Shown here piece after piece: positions 1 through 7,709 of a stretch of 64,000 nucleotides of DNA. The DNA is taken from the NCBI GenBank assembly GCA_964534905.1, contig CAZHPZ010000002.1, positions 1-64,000 on the forward strand, written 5' to 3'. Under the pieces are notes generated by a model, which was not told where the DNA came from, did not search any database, and worked only from the letters and a program-made list of their open reading frames with translations. The DNA comes from RGIG4608 sp964534905 (GTDB taxonomy: Bacteria > Bacillota > Clostridia > Oscillospirales > CAG-272). A program made the position numbers and the translations under genes. Position 1 is the stretch's first letter. Each line of letters starts with the position of its first letter.

Positions 1-84
1 ATAACTTTTTCTATTCTTTTTTTAATTTAGGTCTCACATCTATTGTAACACTACACAAAAATCTCAACAAAATTCGATAAGTCG

Positions 85-113
85 TTGACATACTTTTTGT
101 GTTGTGATAAAAT
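85..113 (+). promoter_or_regulatory. Promoter of the enoate reductase/AcnX operon
   Basis: TTGACA at 85-90 and TAAAAT at 108-113 are separated by 17 bp, with a TGN extension just before the -10 box. This is a near-consensus housekeeping sigma promoter. Transcription would start near 120, about 30 bases before the first start codon, which is preceded by GAAAGGA. Upstream of 85 I see only AT-rich sequence. Confidence 0.75.
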
Positions 114-150
114 ATTCTTATATAATAAACACTGAAAGGAATTCTTTATT

Positions 151-2217
151 ATGGCAAATCTCGATCCGAAATACGAAGCGCTGTTTACCCCGTGGAAAAT
201 AGGCAATGTCGAGATCAAAAACCGTATAGTAATGTGCCCCATGGGCGGCACATCGCTCTTCGGATGGTTTGAGCTCGGCGGTTGTCATTTCGACAAGGAA
301 GCGGCAAAGCTCTTTATTGAGCGTGCCAACAACAATGTTGGTCTTATTATTCCAGGTATTGCGCCGTTGCGCGATACATTCTGGGGAAAATGGCTTTGGC
401 AAAATCCGAAAATGTTTGATGAGCTTAAGGTATTTATGGACGAGATCCATAAAACCGGAGCAAAGCTTTTCATACAGCTGACAGCCGGAATGGGACGTTC
501 TTGGGCAATTACCGAGTCAATAGCTCCCCTCCATAAAAACAAGCTCACACGCGCCATCATCAAGCCCGTTATTGATACAAGCCATGAGCTTGCATCTCCG
601 AGCCCTCAGCCATCACGCTGGGCGCACGATATCGAATGCCCCGAAATGACAGTTGAGCAGATTCACGAAATAATCGAAGCATTTGCAAAGACAGCAAAGC
701 TTTGTAAGGATGCGGGAGTTGACGGAGTTGAGGTGCATGCGGTGCACGAAGGATATCTTCTTGACCAATTTGCGATTGAATATTTCAACAAGCGCACCGA
801 CGAGTACGGCGGAAGCTTCGAAAACAGATATCGCTTTGCCGCAGAGGTAGTTACAGCAATCAAGGAAGCATGCGGAACCGACTTTCCCGTTTCGCTTCGT
901 TATTCCGTTGAATCCAAGCTTAAGGATTTCTGCTACGGCGCTATGCCCGGAGAGAAATACGATGAAATAGGCAGAAATATGGAAGAAAGCGAGCGTGCGG
1001 TTAAGTATCTCGAAAACGTCGGCTACGATATGCTTAACGCCGATAACGGAACATACGATTCTTGGTATTGGGCACATCCGCCGATGTATATGCCGGAGAA
1101 CTGCAACCTCGACGACGTTGCACACATAAAGAAATTTGTAAATATCCCCGTAGTATGTGCCGGAAGAATGGACGCCGAGGTCGGCGCACGTGCTGTTGCC
1201 GAGGGCAGAATAGACGCTGTCGGAGTTGCACGTCAGTTTCTTACCGACCCCGAATGGGTAACAAAGCTTATAGATGACAGAATTGAGGACATTAAGCCGT
1301 GCATTTGCTGCCACAGCGCTTGCTTTAATTTCTCGTCATCAAAGGGACATGCAAATACGCAGGATCTCTCCGATACAATGGGACTTGCACGCTGTGCACT
1401 CAACCCTCAAACAATGCAATCCGACAAGTACTACATTAAGCCTGCCAAGAAGAGCAAAACAGTTGCGATTATCGGCGGCGGAATAGGCGGTATGGAAGCA
1501 GCTATCGTATGTGCAAAGCGCGGACATAAGGTTACACTTTACGAAAAGTCAGATAAGCTCGGCGGCGTATTCATTGCCGCAGCGGCTCCCTCGTTCAAGG
1601 AAAAGGACCGTGCTCTCATAGCTTGGTATAACCGTGAAATAAGAAAATACGATAATATTGAAATAAAGTTTAACACAAAGGTAACAAACATCCGCTCTCT
1701 CAAGGCAGATGAAGTGATAGTTGCTACCGGCGCAAAGCCTCGCAGACTCAATGTATACGGAAGAACACTTACAGTTGAGGCTATCGACTATCTTCTCGGG
1801 AACAAATCTGTCGGTGACAGAGTTGTGGTTATAGGCGGAGGACTTACAGGCTGCGAAATAGCTTATGACCTTTACCTCAAGGGTAAGAAGCCCGTTATAG
1901 TCGAAATGATGGACGACCTCATCGTAACAAAGGGCGTATGCCTTGCCAACACAAGTTATCTGCGTGACTTTTTCAAGACAAACAAGGTTCCCGTTCTTCT
2001 CGAAACATCCGTTTCGCAGATTAACGAAAACGGCGTCATAGTTAGACATAAAAACGGCAAATACGAAACAATACATTGTGATTCCGTTATAACATCCGTA
2101 GGCTACACACCGTCCCCCGTTGCAAAAAAAGGCGTTCATATCATCGGTGATGCCGATAAGGTCGGAAATCTCCGCACGGTTATCTGGGGCGCATGGGATG
2201 TAGCGATGAAGATTTGA
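151..2217 (+). CDS. Old yellow enzyme-family FMN/FAD/[4Fe-4S] enoate reductase-like oxidoreductase
   Basis: A 688-residue protein with the three-part layout of 2,4-dienoyl-CoA reductase, 2-enoate reductase and bile-acid BaiCD/BaiH enzymes. Residues 1-370 form an FMN-binding TIM barrel (opening LFTPWKIGNVEIKNRIV; EVHAVHEGYLLDQF and the RTDEYGGSFENRYRF signature in the middle). A Cys cluster C384-x2-C387-x3-C391 with C415 should hold the [4Fe-4S] cluster; the last spacing is 23 residues, longer than the roughly 11 I recall for dienoyl-CoA reductase. The remainder is an FAD/NAD(P)H domain with two dinucleotide motifs (IIGGGIGGMEA, VIGGGLTGCEIA). The family reduces activated C=C bonds using NAD(P)H. 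It is the first gene of an operon with a split aconitase X, so it may reduce the alkene made by that dehydratase. The substrate cannot be read from sequence. Confidence 0.85.
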   Translation: MANLDPKYEALFTPWKIGNVEIKNRIVMCPMGGTSLFGWFELGGCHFDKEAAKLFIERANNNVGLIIPGIAPLRDTFWGKWLWQNPKMFDELKVFMDEIHKTGAKLFIQLTAGMGRSWAITESIAPLHKNKLTRAIIKPVIDTSHELASPSPQPSRWAHDIECPEMTVEQIHEIIEAFAKTAKLCKDAGVDGVEVHAVHEGYLLDQFAIEYFNKRTDEYGGSFENRYRFAAEVVTAIKEACGTDFPVSLRYSVESKLKDFCYGAMPGEKYDEIGRNMEESERAVKYLENVGYDMLNADNGTYDSWYWAHPPMYMPENCNLDDVAHIKKFVNIPVVCAGRMDAEVGARAVAEGRIDAVGVARQFLTDPEWVTKLIDDRIEDIKPCICCHSACFNFSSSKGHANTQDLSDTMGLARCALNPQTMQSDKYYIKPAKKSKTVAIIGGGIGGMEAAIVCAKRGHKVTLYEKSDKLGGVFIAAAAPSFKEKDRALIAWYNREIRKYDNIEIKFNTKVTNIRSLKADEVIVATGAKPRRLNVYGRTLTVEAIDYLLGNKSVGDRVVVIGGGLTGCEIAYDLYLKGKKPVIVEMMDDLIVTKGVCLANTSYLRDFFKTNKVPVLLETSVSQINENGVIVRHKNGKYETIHCDSVITSVGYTPSPVAKKGVHIIGDADKVGNLRTVIWGAWDVAMKI

Positions 2218-2245
2218 TTTCGCGCTTTTTGAAAGGAAGAATGAT

Positions 2246-3520
2246 ATGATCTTAACTAATGAACAACAAGCTATATTAAACGGCGAACGCGGAGAAGCTC
2301 TCGCCAAAGTTATGGAAACCGTAGTTCGATACGGTGAGCTTTTCGGAGCCGAAAAGCTTGTGCCGGTCACAAGCAAATACAATCATCTTGTAACAAGCTT
2401 CGGTCTTAAGATGATGAAGCCCGTGTTTGATCTTATGCAGCAGCTTATCGATGCGGGAGTGGTAAGTGCACAGCAGTTCTCTGCCGATCCTCGTCCGCTT
2501 GATAAAAACGTTCCTCAAAATTTTCTTCAGACTCTTATTTTCGAGAATTTTATGTACTCAAAGCAGGATTTTTACGAAAGCCAGCTTAAGACACTCGGAA
2601 TTATGAACGAAAATGCTTTTACCTGCGCATGCTACCTCGACCAGGTCGGTAACAAGCCCCAAAAGGGCGATGTGCTCTCTTGGGCGGAATCAAGTGCGGT
2701 AGTTTATGCAAACTCCGTTCTCGGAGCAAGATGTAACAGAAACTCCGGTATCATTGATATTATGGGCTCAATAGTCGGCTACGTTCCCTATTTCGGACTT
2801 CTTACCGATGAGGGCAGACGTGCTACATGGGTAGTAGAAATCAAGACCACAAAGAAGCCCGAGGCTCAGCTTCTCGGTTCCGCTATCGGTATGAAGGTTA
2901 TGGAAGACGTGCCCTACATAAAAGGTCTCGACAAATGGCTCGGCACGGAGCTTGACGATGCGGCTTGCACATATCTTAAGGATTTCGGTGCAGCTACCGC
3001 ATCCAACGGTGCAGTCGGACTTTATCACATCGACCATCTTACTCCCGACGCCAAGGAGCTCGGAGAATCGCTTATCTGCGAGGGTGCTAAAACATATGTA
3101 ATAGATGACGCGGAGCTTCAGAGAGTTTATGACTCCTACCCCGTTATCTGGAAGAACCCCGACGCCAAGCCCAAGCTTTGCTTTATGGGTTGTCCTCATA
3201 TGAGCCTTGAGCAACTCAAATCCTGGACGGAGCGTCTTGAAGCAGCTCTTGCCGAGGCAGGAAACGATAAGGTTGTAATTCCCACGGTATTTACAAGCGC
3301 ACCTGCGGTTATTGCCGAATTTGAGAAAACCGAGTATGCGGAAAGACTTAAAAAGACGGGTGTTATCCTTTCCTATATATGCCCTCTTATGTATATGAAC
3401 AATCCGCTTTGCGGAAAAATGCCTGTAATCACATCGTCAAATAAGCTTCGTACATATACTACGGCGCGCTACTACACCGACGATGAGATACTCGCGCAAA
3501 TAACGAGAGGAGGAAAATAA
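2246..3520 (+). CDS. Aconitase X large (catalytic) subunit
   Basis: 424 residues matching the AcnX catalytic domain (formerly DUF521). Visible family features are a GARCNRNSGIIDI segment, the GMKVMEDVPYIKG region, a GLYHIDHLTPDA segment, FMGCPHMS and the YICPLMYM stretch; the Cys residues are candidate Fe-S or metal ligands. Known AcnX enzymes are hydro-lyases: bacterial ones dehydrate cis-3-hydroxy-L-proline, and archaeal ones dehydrate mevalonate 5-phosphate. The gene begins 28 bases after the oxidoreductase behind AAAGGAAG and is followed after one base by the small subunit, so this is the split two-gene form. The partner is an enoate-reductase-like enzyme rather than a pyrroline-2-carboxylate reductase, so the hydroxyproline role is uncertain. 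Confidence 0.85.
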   Translation: MILTNEQQAILNGERGEALAKVMETVVRYGELFGAEKLVPVTSKYNHLVTSFGLKMMKPVFDLMQQLIDAGVVSAQQFSADPRPLDKNVPQNFLQTLIFENFMYSKQDFYESQLKTLGIMNENAFTCACYLDQVGNKPQKGDVLSWAESSAVVYANSVLGARCNRNSGIIDIMGSIVGYVPYFGLLTDEGRRATWVVEIKTTKKPEAQLLGSAIGMKVMEDVPYIKGLDKWLGTELDDAACTYLKDFGAATASNGAVGLYHIDHLTPDAKELGESLICEGAKTYVIDDAELQRVYDSYPVIWKNPDAKPKLCFMGCPHMSLEQLKSWTERLEAALAEAGNDKVVIPTVFTSAPAVIAEFEKTEYAERLKKTGVILSYICPLMYMNNPLCGKMPVITSSNKLRTYTTARYYTDDEILAQITRGGK

Positions 3521-3521
3521 T

Positions 3522-3971
3522 ATGAAGACTTTTAAAGGCAGAATTGTAGCTCCCGGTAATGTTACCGCCGAAGCAGTAGTATCTCATAACGGTCTTAATA
3601 CACTCGCTTCCTTTCAAAAGGCATTACAGTTCGGAGATAAAAAAGCAACCTGCGGAGATCAGAACAATCCCGATCTCTATAATAAGCAGATGGCGGGAAA
3701 GGCACTTTGCTTGCCTCAAACCATAGGATCTACAACAGGAGGACTCGTGCTCTACTGTGCATGTGCTATGGGCCGTCAGCCTGCGGCAATGCTGTTTTCT
3801 CAGCCGATAGATTCCCTTGCAGGGGCAGGCGTAATACTTGCCGATGTGTGGCTTAACGACGAAAAGGCACATATGGCGGTAATAGATTCTCTCGGAGATG
3901 AATTTTTAAGCTATGTTAAGGACGGAATGTCAATCACAGTTAAGGAAGACGGAACCGTTGAAGTAAATTAA
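3522..3971 (+). CDS. Aconitase X small (swivel) subunit
   Basis: 149 residues matching the AcnX swivel domain (formerly DUF126), which in fused AcnX proteins forms the other part of the active site. Visible features are the N-terminal beta segment KGRIVAPGNVTAEAVVS, the GKALCLPQTIGSTTGG loop typical of the family, and ADVWLNDEK near the C-terminal end. It starts two bases past the stop of the large subunit with AGAGGAGGAAAA overlapping the upstream end, indicating translational coupling and 1:1 assembly. Together the two subunits should form one hydro-lyase. It is the last gene of the operon and is followed directly by a terminator. Confidence 0.85.
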   Translation: MKTFKGRIVAPGNVTAEAVVSHNGLNTLASFQKALQFGDKKATCGDQNNPDLYNKQMAGKALCLPQTIGSTTGGLVLYCACAMGRQPAAMLFSQPIDSLAGAGVILADVWLNDEKAHMAVIDSLGDEFLSYVKDGMSITVKEDGTVEVN

Positions 3972-3980
3972 TAAGAAAAA

Positions 3981-4022
3981 ATATCACTCACCGATTTTTT
4001 ATCGGAGGGTGATATTTTTTTG
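3981..4022 (+). terminator. Terminator of the AcnX operon
   Basis: A 15-bp imperfect stem (left arm 3981-3995, right arm 4001-4015, one A/A mismatch and one wobble pair) is followed by a run of seven T. It lies 10 bases after the stop codon of the AcnX small subunit. Confidence 0.85.
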
Positions 4023-4086
4023 AACGGACATTTTTAAAATTCCCGAATAAAAACCGAGTTGACAATCAACGGTCAGCGTACAAACC

Positions 4087-4143
4087 TTGTAGAGCGGTGC
4101 TTGCGGCGGATTTTGAGGTTAGCGCACAGCAGTGCGGCTACAA
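4087..4143. other. Unexplained structured intergenic segment
   Basis: TTGTAG at 4087-4092 pairs with CTACAA at 4138-4143, and the stem extends inwards through GCG/TGC and TGCT/AGCA with one mismatch and two bulges, around a GC-richer 26-base loop. No open reading frame is convincing here. It could be part of a small RNA or the relic of a mobile sequence. The rest of 4023-4200 holds nothing else I can name. Confidence 0.3.
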
Positions 4144-4200
4144 AATCGCAATGAATGCTCTGAAACAAAATTCGTGAAATTATGACAAACAACGAAAAAC

Positions 4201-4229
4201 AGGACGCCTAATATATTATTAGGCGTCCT
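4201..4229. repeat. Palindrome copy 1 (13-bp arms)
   Basis: AGGACGCCTAATA and its perfect reverse complement are separated by TAT. A second, shorter copy of the same palindrome lies at 4341-4363. On the + strand it is followed by a T-rich stretch (to about 4256), so it could act as a terminator, or it could be one end of a small non-coding element. Confidence 0.7.
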
Positions 4230-4298
4230 ATTCTGTGTCTATTTTATTCTTTTTTATACGAAAAGTCAATAGTTTTTTGAATATTTTTTACATTTCGT

Positions 4299-4327
4299 TT
4301 GACAATGTGCATAAAATGCCGTAAAAA
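4299..4327 (+). promoter_or_regulatory. Candidate promoter of the orphan pilin-like gene
   Basis: TTGACA at 4299-4304 and TAAAAA at 4322-4327 with a 17-bp spacer. The predicted start near 4334 would put the second palindrome at the very 5' end of a leader of about 250 bases. Confidence 0.5.
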
Positions 4328-4340
4328 TTGTCCGATTTTG

Positions 4341-4363
4341 GACGCCTAATAATATATTAGGCG
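4341..4363. repeat. Palindrome copy 2 (9-bp arms)
   Basis: CGCCTAATA, a three-base loop ATA and TATTAGGCG at 4343-4363, preceded by GA as in copy 1. The flanks then diverge (GCGAAC instead of GCGTCC). The two copies are about 140 bp apart. Confidence 0.65.
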
Positions 4364-4583
4364 AACTTTTCGCGGGTGCCGAGGGGGCTCGGAAAGCTCG
4401 GGCGGAGAAAAATCGCTTGCACAAGGCTTTAATTTTTCAGGTGCGGCGATGAGACTTTCCCGACGGCTGTTTTTTATCCGTGCGTTATTTGCGTAAACGC
4501 TTCGGAGTGAGGACGGCGGAGAGCGTTTGAGGTGCCCAAATCAAAACAAAAATAAAAACAAAATCAAAAAGGAGATTTTTCTT
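4364..4583 (+). other. GC-rich structured leader before the orphan pilin-like gene
   Basis: This stretch is more GC-rich than its surroundings and contains nested hairpins: CCGAG/CTCGG at 4379-4392 and AAACGCT/AGCGTTT at 4495-4501 and 4522-4528. It does not match any riboswitch I can recognise; I specifically compared it with c-di-GMP-I and -II aptamers. Its position between a candidate promoter and the start codon suggests a regulatory leader RNA. An in-frame TTG at 4527 extends the downstream reading frame but has no ribosome binding site. Confidence 0.35.
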
Positions 4584-5879
4584 ATGAGAAAAAATCAAAA
4601 GGGTTTTACCCTCGTTGAATTGCTCGTAGTAATCGCTATCCTTGCTATTCTTGCAACCGTTGCGGTAGTCGGTTATTCAAGCTTTATCGACAGTGCTAAG
4701 GAATCCAACGATAAGACGCTCGTAGGTCAGATGAACACGGCTCTTCAAGGCTTTGACGCTCTTCAGGAGCAGCCAGAAACCATTTCCGACCTTGTTAAGG
4801 TATTTAACGACATGGGCATTAAGCTCGACGATTTCAAGACCAACAAAGACAAGATGTACTTCTATTGGGTAAAAGACTCTAACCGCGTTATTTATACGGA
4901 TGAAAATGGTGAAAACATTTACCCCTCCAATGTAGAATTAACAGATAAAGATGGTAATCCCTATCAGTGGTACTCTCTCAGCGGAGAGATTCCGTTTGAA
5001 AATTATACAGAAGAAAACGGAACATATTCCGTTGCTAACGGAAAGCAGTTTGCAAAGCTTGTGGATGATTATAATAACGGCAAGCTTACAGGCAGTGATA
5101 TTACAATAACTCTTACAGCTGATATCGACCTTAAGGGTGCGACTGTTTCGTTCAAAAATGTTGCAAGTGGCACAACCATAACATTGGATGGTGGCAATCA
5201 TACCATTAGCGGACATAGAGTTGATAAAAACTCATTTGTCAGAACATGGGACGGCGCAGATAAAAATTACGGTTACGGTCTTTTTGGCAAGACCGAGGGT
5301 ACTGTAACAGTAAAAGACCTTACTATATCAGGTTCTATTATTGAAAATACTGATAATTCAAATACTGCATTCGCTCATTCTGCGGTTCTTTTCGGAAACA
5401 TTTCTAACGGAACAGTAACTGTTTCAAATGTAAATATTAATAATGCAGTCGTTCGTGGTGGCGGTAAGGTAGGCTCTTTGATAGGATATCTTACCGGAAG
5501 CGCAACCATCGAAAAAGTTAATGTTACAAATACTCATCTTTCGGGCGCATCACTTATTGCAAAGGCTGTTGGATTTGTTACAAATGCTAAAATAACATTT
5601 AACGGTACAAATGAATTTGAAGTTACATCAAGCATAAACGAAGATGCATGGATAAAGATGTGGGGAACGGATAACAATTTCTTGACCGAACAGAATTGTA
5701 AGCTTGAGGATGTAAAGGTTTATTCCGATAAACACATCTCTAACACATTTATTCCTTACGTAGAAAAAGTTGGTGAAGTAGAGAGACAATATTATTGCGG
5801 TATGATTACCGAAGATTTGTATTGGACCGGTATGCAAAATCAAGGATTTAATCAGTCAAGCTCCAAAAACATAACATAA
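4584..5879 (+). CDS. Orphan type IV pilin-like protein with beta-rich C-terminal region
   Basis: 432 residues. The N terminus MRKNQKGFTLVELLVVIAIL is a textbook class III prepilin signal: a short basic leader, cleavage after Gly, Phe+1 and Glu+5, then a hydrophobic helix. Residues about 35-130 resemble the usual pilin linker. From about 160 on there are repeated short beta motifs (ITITLTADIDLKG, TITLDGGNHTISG, TVTVKDLTISG, GTVTVSNVNINN, SATIEKVNVTN) typical of right-handed beta-helix or GLUG-like surface proteins. The start at 4584 is chosen because AAAAGGAG lies just upstream. It should be processed by the prepilin peptidase encoded at 57771-58571, about 52 kb away, and shown on the cell surface. 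The adhesive role is inferred. Confidence 0.8.
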   Translation: MRKNQKGFTLVELLVVIAILAILATVAVVGYSSFIDSAKESNDKTLVGQMNTALQGFDALQEQPETISDLVKVFNDMGIKLDDFKTNKDKMYFYWVKDSNRVIYTDENGENIYPSNVELTDKDGNPYQWYSLSGEIPFENYTEENGTYSVANGKQFAKLVDDYNNGKLTGSDITITLTADIDLKGATVSFKNVASGTTITLDGGNHTISGHRVDKNSFVRTWDGADKNYGYGLFGKTEGTVTVKDLTISGSIIENTDNSNTAFAHSAVLFGNISNGTVTVSNVNINNAVVRGGGKVGSLIGYLTGSATIEKVNVTNTHLSGASLIAKAVGFVTNAKITFNGTNEFEVTSSINEDAWIKMWGTDNNFLTEQNCKLEDVKVYSDKHISNTFIPYVEKVGEVERQYYCGMITEDLYWTGMQNQGFNQSSSKNIT

Positions 5880-5886
5880 AATCTCA

Positions 5887-5920
5887 AATCCCCGCGACTC
5901 GATGAGCCGCGGGGATTTTT
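5887..5920 (+). terminator. Terminator of the orphan pilin-like gene
   Basis: AATCCCCGCG and CGCGGGGATT form a 10-bp stem, with a further CTC/GAG pair inside the loop, followed by five T. On the opposite strand it also lies just downstream of spoVT and may serve both genes. Confidence 0.85.
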
Positions 5921-5934
5921 ATATATTACTGTAA

Positions 5935-6489
5935 TCATTCCTCAACCTGTTTTCCGAGAAAGCTTGCGGCTGTGGTTATAAGACGATTTTCAACCTCGGG
6001 TGAAACCGATGATTTTCCATAGCCATCAAGGCTTTTAAGAGAAGCAACGCATCCTATTATATCCCCGGAGCTAACTATCGGCATAGCACAGCTGACATAA
6101 TGCGAAAGCTCGTCACTTATTGGCATAATCTTATCGTCGCCGTCACGATATGTGAAAACTCCCCTGCCCTCCATCAGCCTTTCGAAATCCGACGACACTC
6201 TTTTATCAAGATAATCCTTCCTCGGCACTCCCGCACACGCTATACATACATCTCTGTCACAAATCATTACATCCATAGTGCAGACCTTGTGCAAGGTGTC
6301 CGCATATTGCAAAGCAAAATCGGTAAGCTCTCCTATCGGCGAATATTTCTTAAAAATCACCTCTCCCTCTCTGTCTGTGTATATTTCAAGTGGGTCGCCC
6401 TCACGTATTCTCATAGTTCGACGTATCTCCTTGGGGATGACAACCCGTCCGAGATCGTCTATTCTTCTCACAATTCCCGTAGCTTTCAT
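5935..6489 (-). CDS. spoVT: Stage V sporulation protein T (AbrB-type regulator)
   Basis: 184 residues. Residues 1-50 are an AbrB/SpoVT swapped-hairpin DNA-binding domain (MKATGIVRRIDDLGRVVIPK, then EIRRTMRIREGDPLEIYTD). Residues 55-184 are the GAF-like C-terminal domain that distinguishes SpoVT from AbrB (VMICDRDVCIACAGVPRKDYLDKRVS). In Bacilli SpoVT acts in the forespore, tuning sigma-G genes and spore coat and germination functions. The start is the ATG at 6489 with AAAGGAG upstream; a longer in-frame ATG at 6555 lacks a ribosome binding site and would add a non-homologous segment. It is strong evidence that the organism forms spores, as is sigG at 48978-49751. Confidence 0.93.
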   Translation of the reverse strand: MKATGIVRRIDDLGRVVIPKEIRRTMRIREGDPLEIYTDREGEVIFKKYSPIGELTDFALQYADTLHKVCTMDVMICDRDVCIACAGVPRKDYLDKRVSSDFERLMEGRGVFTYRDGDDKIMPISDELSHYVSCAMPIVSSGDIIGCVASLKSLDGYGKSSVSPEVENRLITTAASFLGKQVEE

Positions 6490-6931
6490 ATATATGCATT
6501 CTCCTTTATTATTCAGCCAAATTTTATCTTTACAAAAAACATCAAAATTTCTCATTTCTGCTTTCTTAGTTTATCTCCGAGTGCTAAAAATATACATAAA
6601 AACTATTTTTACATTACTCAAAGTAAAAATATCTATGTAGAAATATCATAAAAGGTATTATTTTGACGAATTGTTTTTGAATAAATTATTAATTTTTTCT
6701 TGATTTTTTGTGTACTGTATGATATAATTCTTATATAGTTATTAAATTGTTCAAAATTTGTTCGATATTTGTCAACAATTATAAAATTTTAGTCAAAAAA
6801 TTTATAAATTATAAAATATTTCAAGTTTTTTTAAGGTTTGGATTTTATAATTTAACTGTAAATGCAAAAATTGGATTTTTAATATACATTTTATAATATT
6901 CTTACGCACATACCCAAGGAGGATCCCCAAA
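6490..6931. other. AT-rich divergent intergenic region
   Basis: About 440 bases between the divergent spoVT and response regulator genes. It is very AT-rich, especially 6650-6900. Apart from the promoter at 6700-6728 I see no gene, RNA or clear repeat. The 200-base leader of the response regulator lies here. Confidence 0.5.
6700..6728 (+). promoter_or_regulatory. Promoter of the response regulator
   Basis: TTGATT at 6700-6705 and TATAAT at 6723-6728 with a 17-bp spacer and TGA directly before the -10 box. The start codon is about 200 bases downstream, leaving a long AT-rich leader. Confidence 0.6.
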
Positions 6932-7627
6932 ATGTTGGACACAAAAATTCTTGTAATAGACGATGACGTTATGATATGCGAATCCCTTAAAAATTATTTT
7001 GAAAAAGAGGGATATGAGGTTAAAACGGTCAATGACGGTGCTGCGGGAATAGACAGCTTCAAGCTTTACAATCCCGACATTGTTCTTCTCGATATAGTTC
7101 TTCCGAAAAAGGACGGTTGGCAGGTTTGCAGAGAAATCCGCGAGATATCAAATCAACCCATCATTATGATCAGCGCAAAGAGCGAAACATTTGACAAGGT
7201 GCTCGGACTTGAACTCGGAGCCGACGATTACGTTGTTAAACCCTTTGACATAAAAGAGCTTTCCGCAAGAGTTAAAGCGGTTCTCCGTAGAACACGTTCA
7301 CATTCCGCTCCCAAGAGTGACAACGAAATAATCAAGCTTGAAAATCTCGAAATCAGTCTTCAAAAATACGAGCTTAAGCTTAACGGAAAGCCTATCGACA
7401 TTCCGCCCAAGGAATTAGAGCTTCTTTATTTTCTCGCATTTAACAAAAACAGAGTCTTCACACGTGACCAGCTTCTCGACAAGGTTTGGGGATTTGATTA
7501 CCTCGGTGACTCAAGAACAGTTGACGTTCACGTCAAGAGACTTCGCGAAAAGCTTGAGGGAGTTTCAGACAAATGGGCTCTCAAGACGGTTTGGGGCGTA
7601 GGATACAAGTTTGAAATAATGGAATAA
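6932..7627 (+). CDS. OmpR/PhoB-family response regulator (orphan)
   Basis: 231 residues. Residues 1-118 are a receiver domain: acidic pair in IDDDVMICE, phospho-acceptor Asp in PDIVLLDIVLPKKDGW, conserved Ser in MISAKSE and Lys in DDYVVKPFD. Residues about 130-231 are a winged-helix DNA-binding domain (PPKELELLYFLAFNKNRVFT, DSRTVDVHVKRLREKL, VWGVGYKFE). The ribosome binding site AAGGAGGA sits 8 bases before the ATG. No histidine kinase lies in the same direction before the terminator, and the next genes run the opposite way, so the cognate kinase must be elsewhere. The linker and C terminus resemble PhoP/YycF-type regulators, but I cannot assign a target. Confidence 0.92.
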   Translation: MLDTKILVIDDDVMICESLKNYFEKEGYEVKTVNDGAAGIDSFKLYNPDIVLLDIVLPKKDGWQVCREIREISNQPIIMISAKSETFDKVLGLELGADDYVVKPFDIKELSARVKAVLRRTRSHSAPKSDNEIIKLENLEISLQKYELKLNGKPIDIPPKELELLYFLAFNKNRVFTRDQLLDKVWGFDYLGDSRTVDVHVKRLREKLEGVSDKWALKTVWGVGYKFEIME

Positions 7628-7656
7628 TTAAATACAGTCTCCTTTTCAAAACAATA

Positions 7657-7704
7657 GCGGCAGCGTTCGGAAGTAATTTTCCCCTCGCTGCCGCACCGTT
7701 TTTT
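7657..7704 (+). terminator. Terminator of the response regulator
   Basis: GCGGCAGCG at 7657-7665 pairs with CGCTGCCGC at 7686-7694, followed by ACCG and six T. It is 30 bases after the response regulator stop and just beyond the end of the convergent ABC exporter gene. Confidence 0.75.
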
Positions 7705-7709
7705 ATTTG

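Noticed and set aside
1549..2382. Antisense frame of 277 codons spanning the end of the oxidoreductase and the start of the AcnX large subunit
   Set aside because: It covers two well-supported genes and their junction and has no ribosome binding site or domain.
4364..4583. c-di-GMP riboswitch upstream of the pilin-like gene
   Set aside because: The conserved core sequences of class I (GEMM) and class II aptamers are not present; only generic hairpins remain, so I describe it as an unassigned leader.
3972..4583. Insertion sequence or prophage remnant
   Set aside because: No transposase or integrase fragment is readable in any frame, and no target-site duplication was found around the paired palindromes.
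4527..4583. TTG at 4527 as the start of the pilin-like protein
   Set aside because: It would add 19 Asn/Lys-rich residues before a perfect prepilin leader and has no ribosome binding site; the ATG at 4584 has AAAAGGAG.
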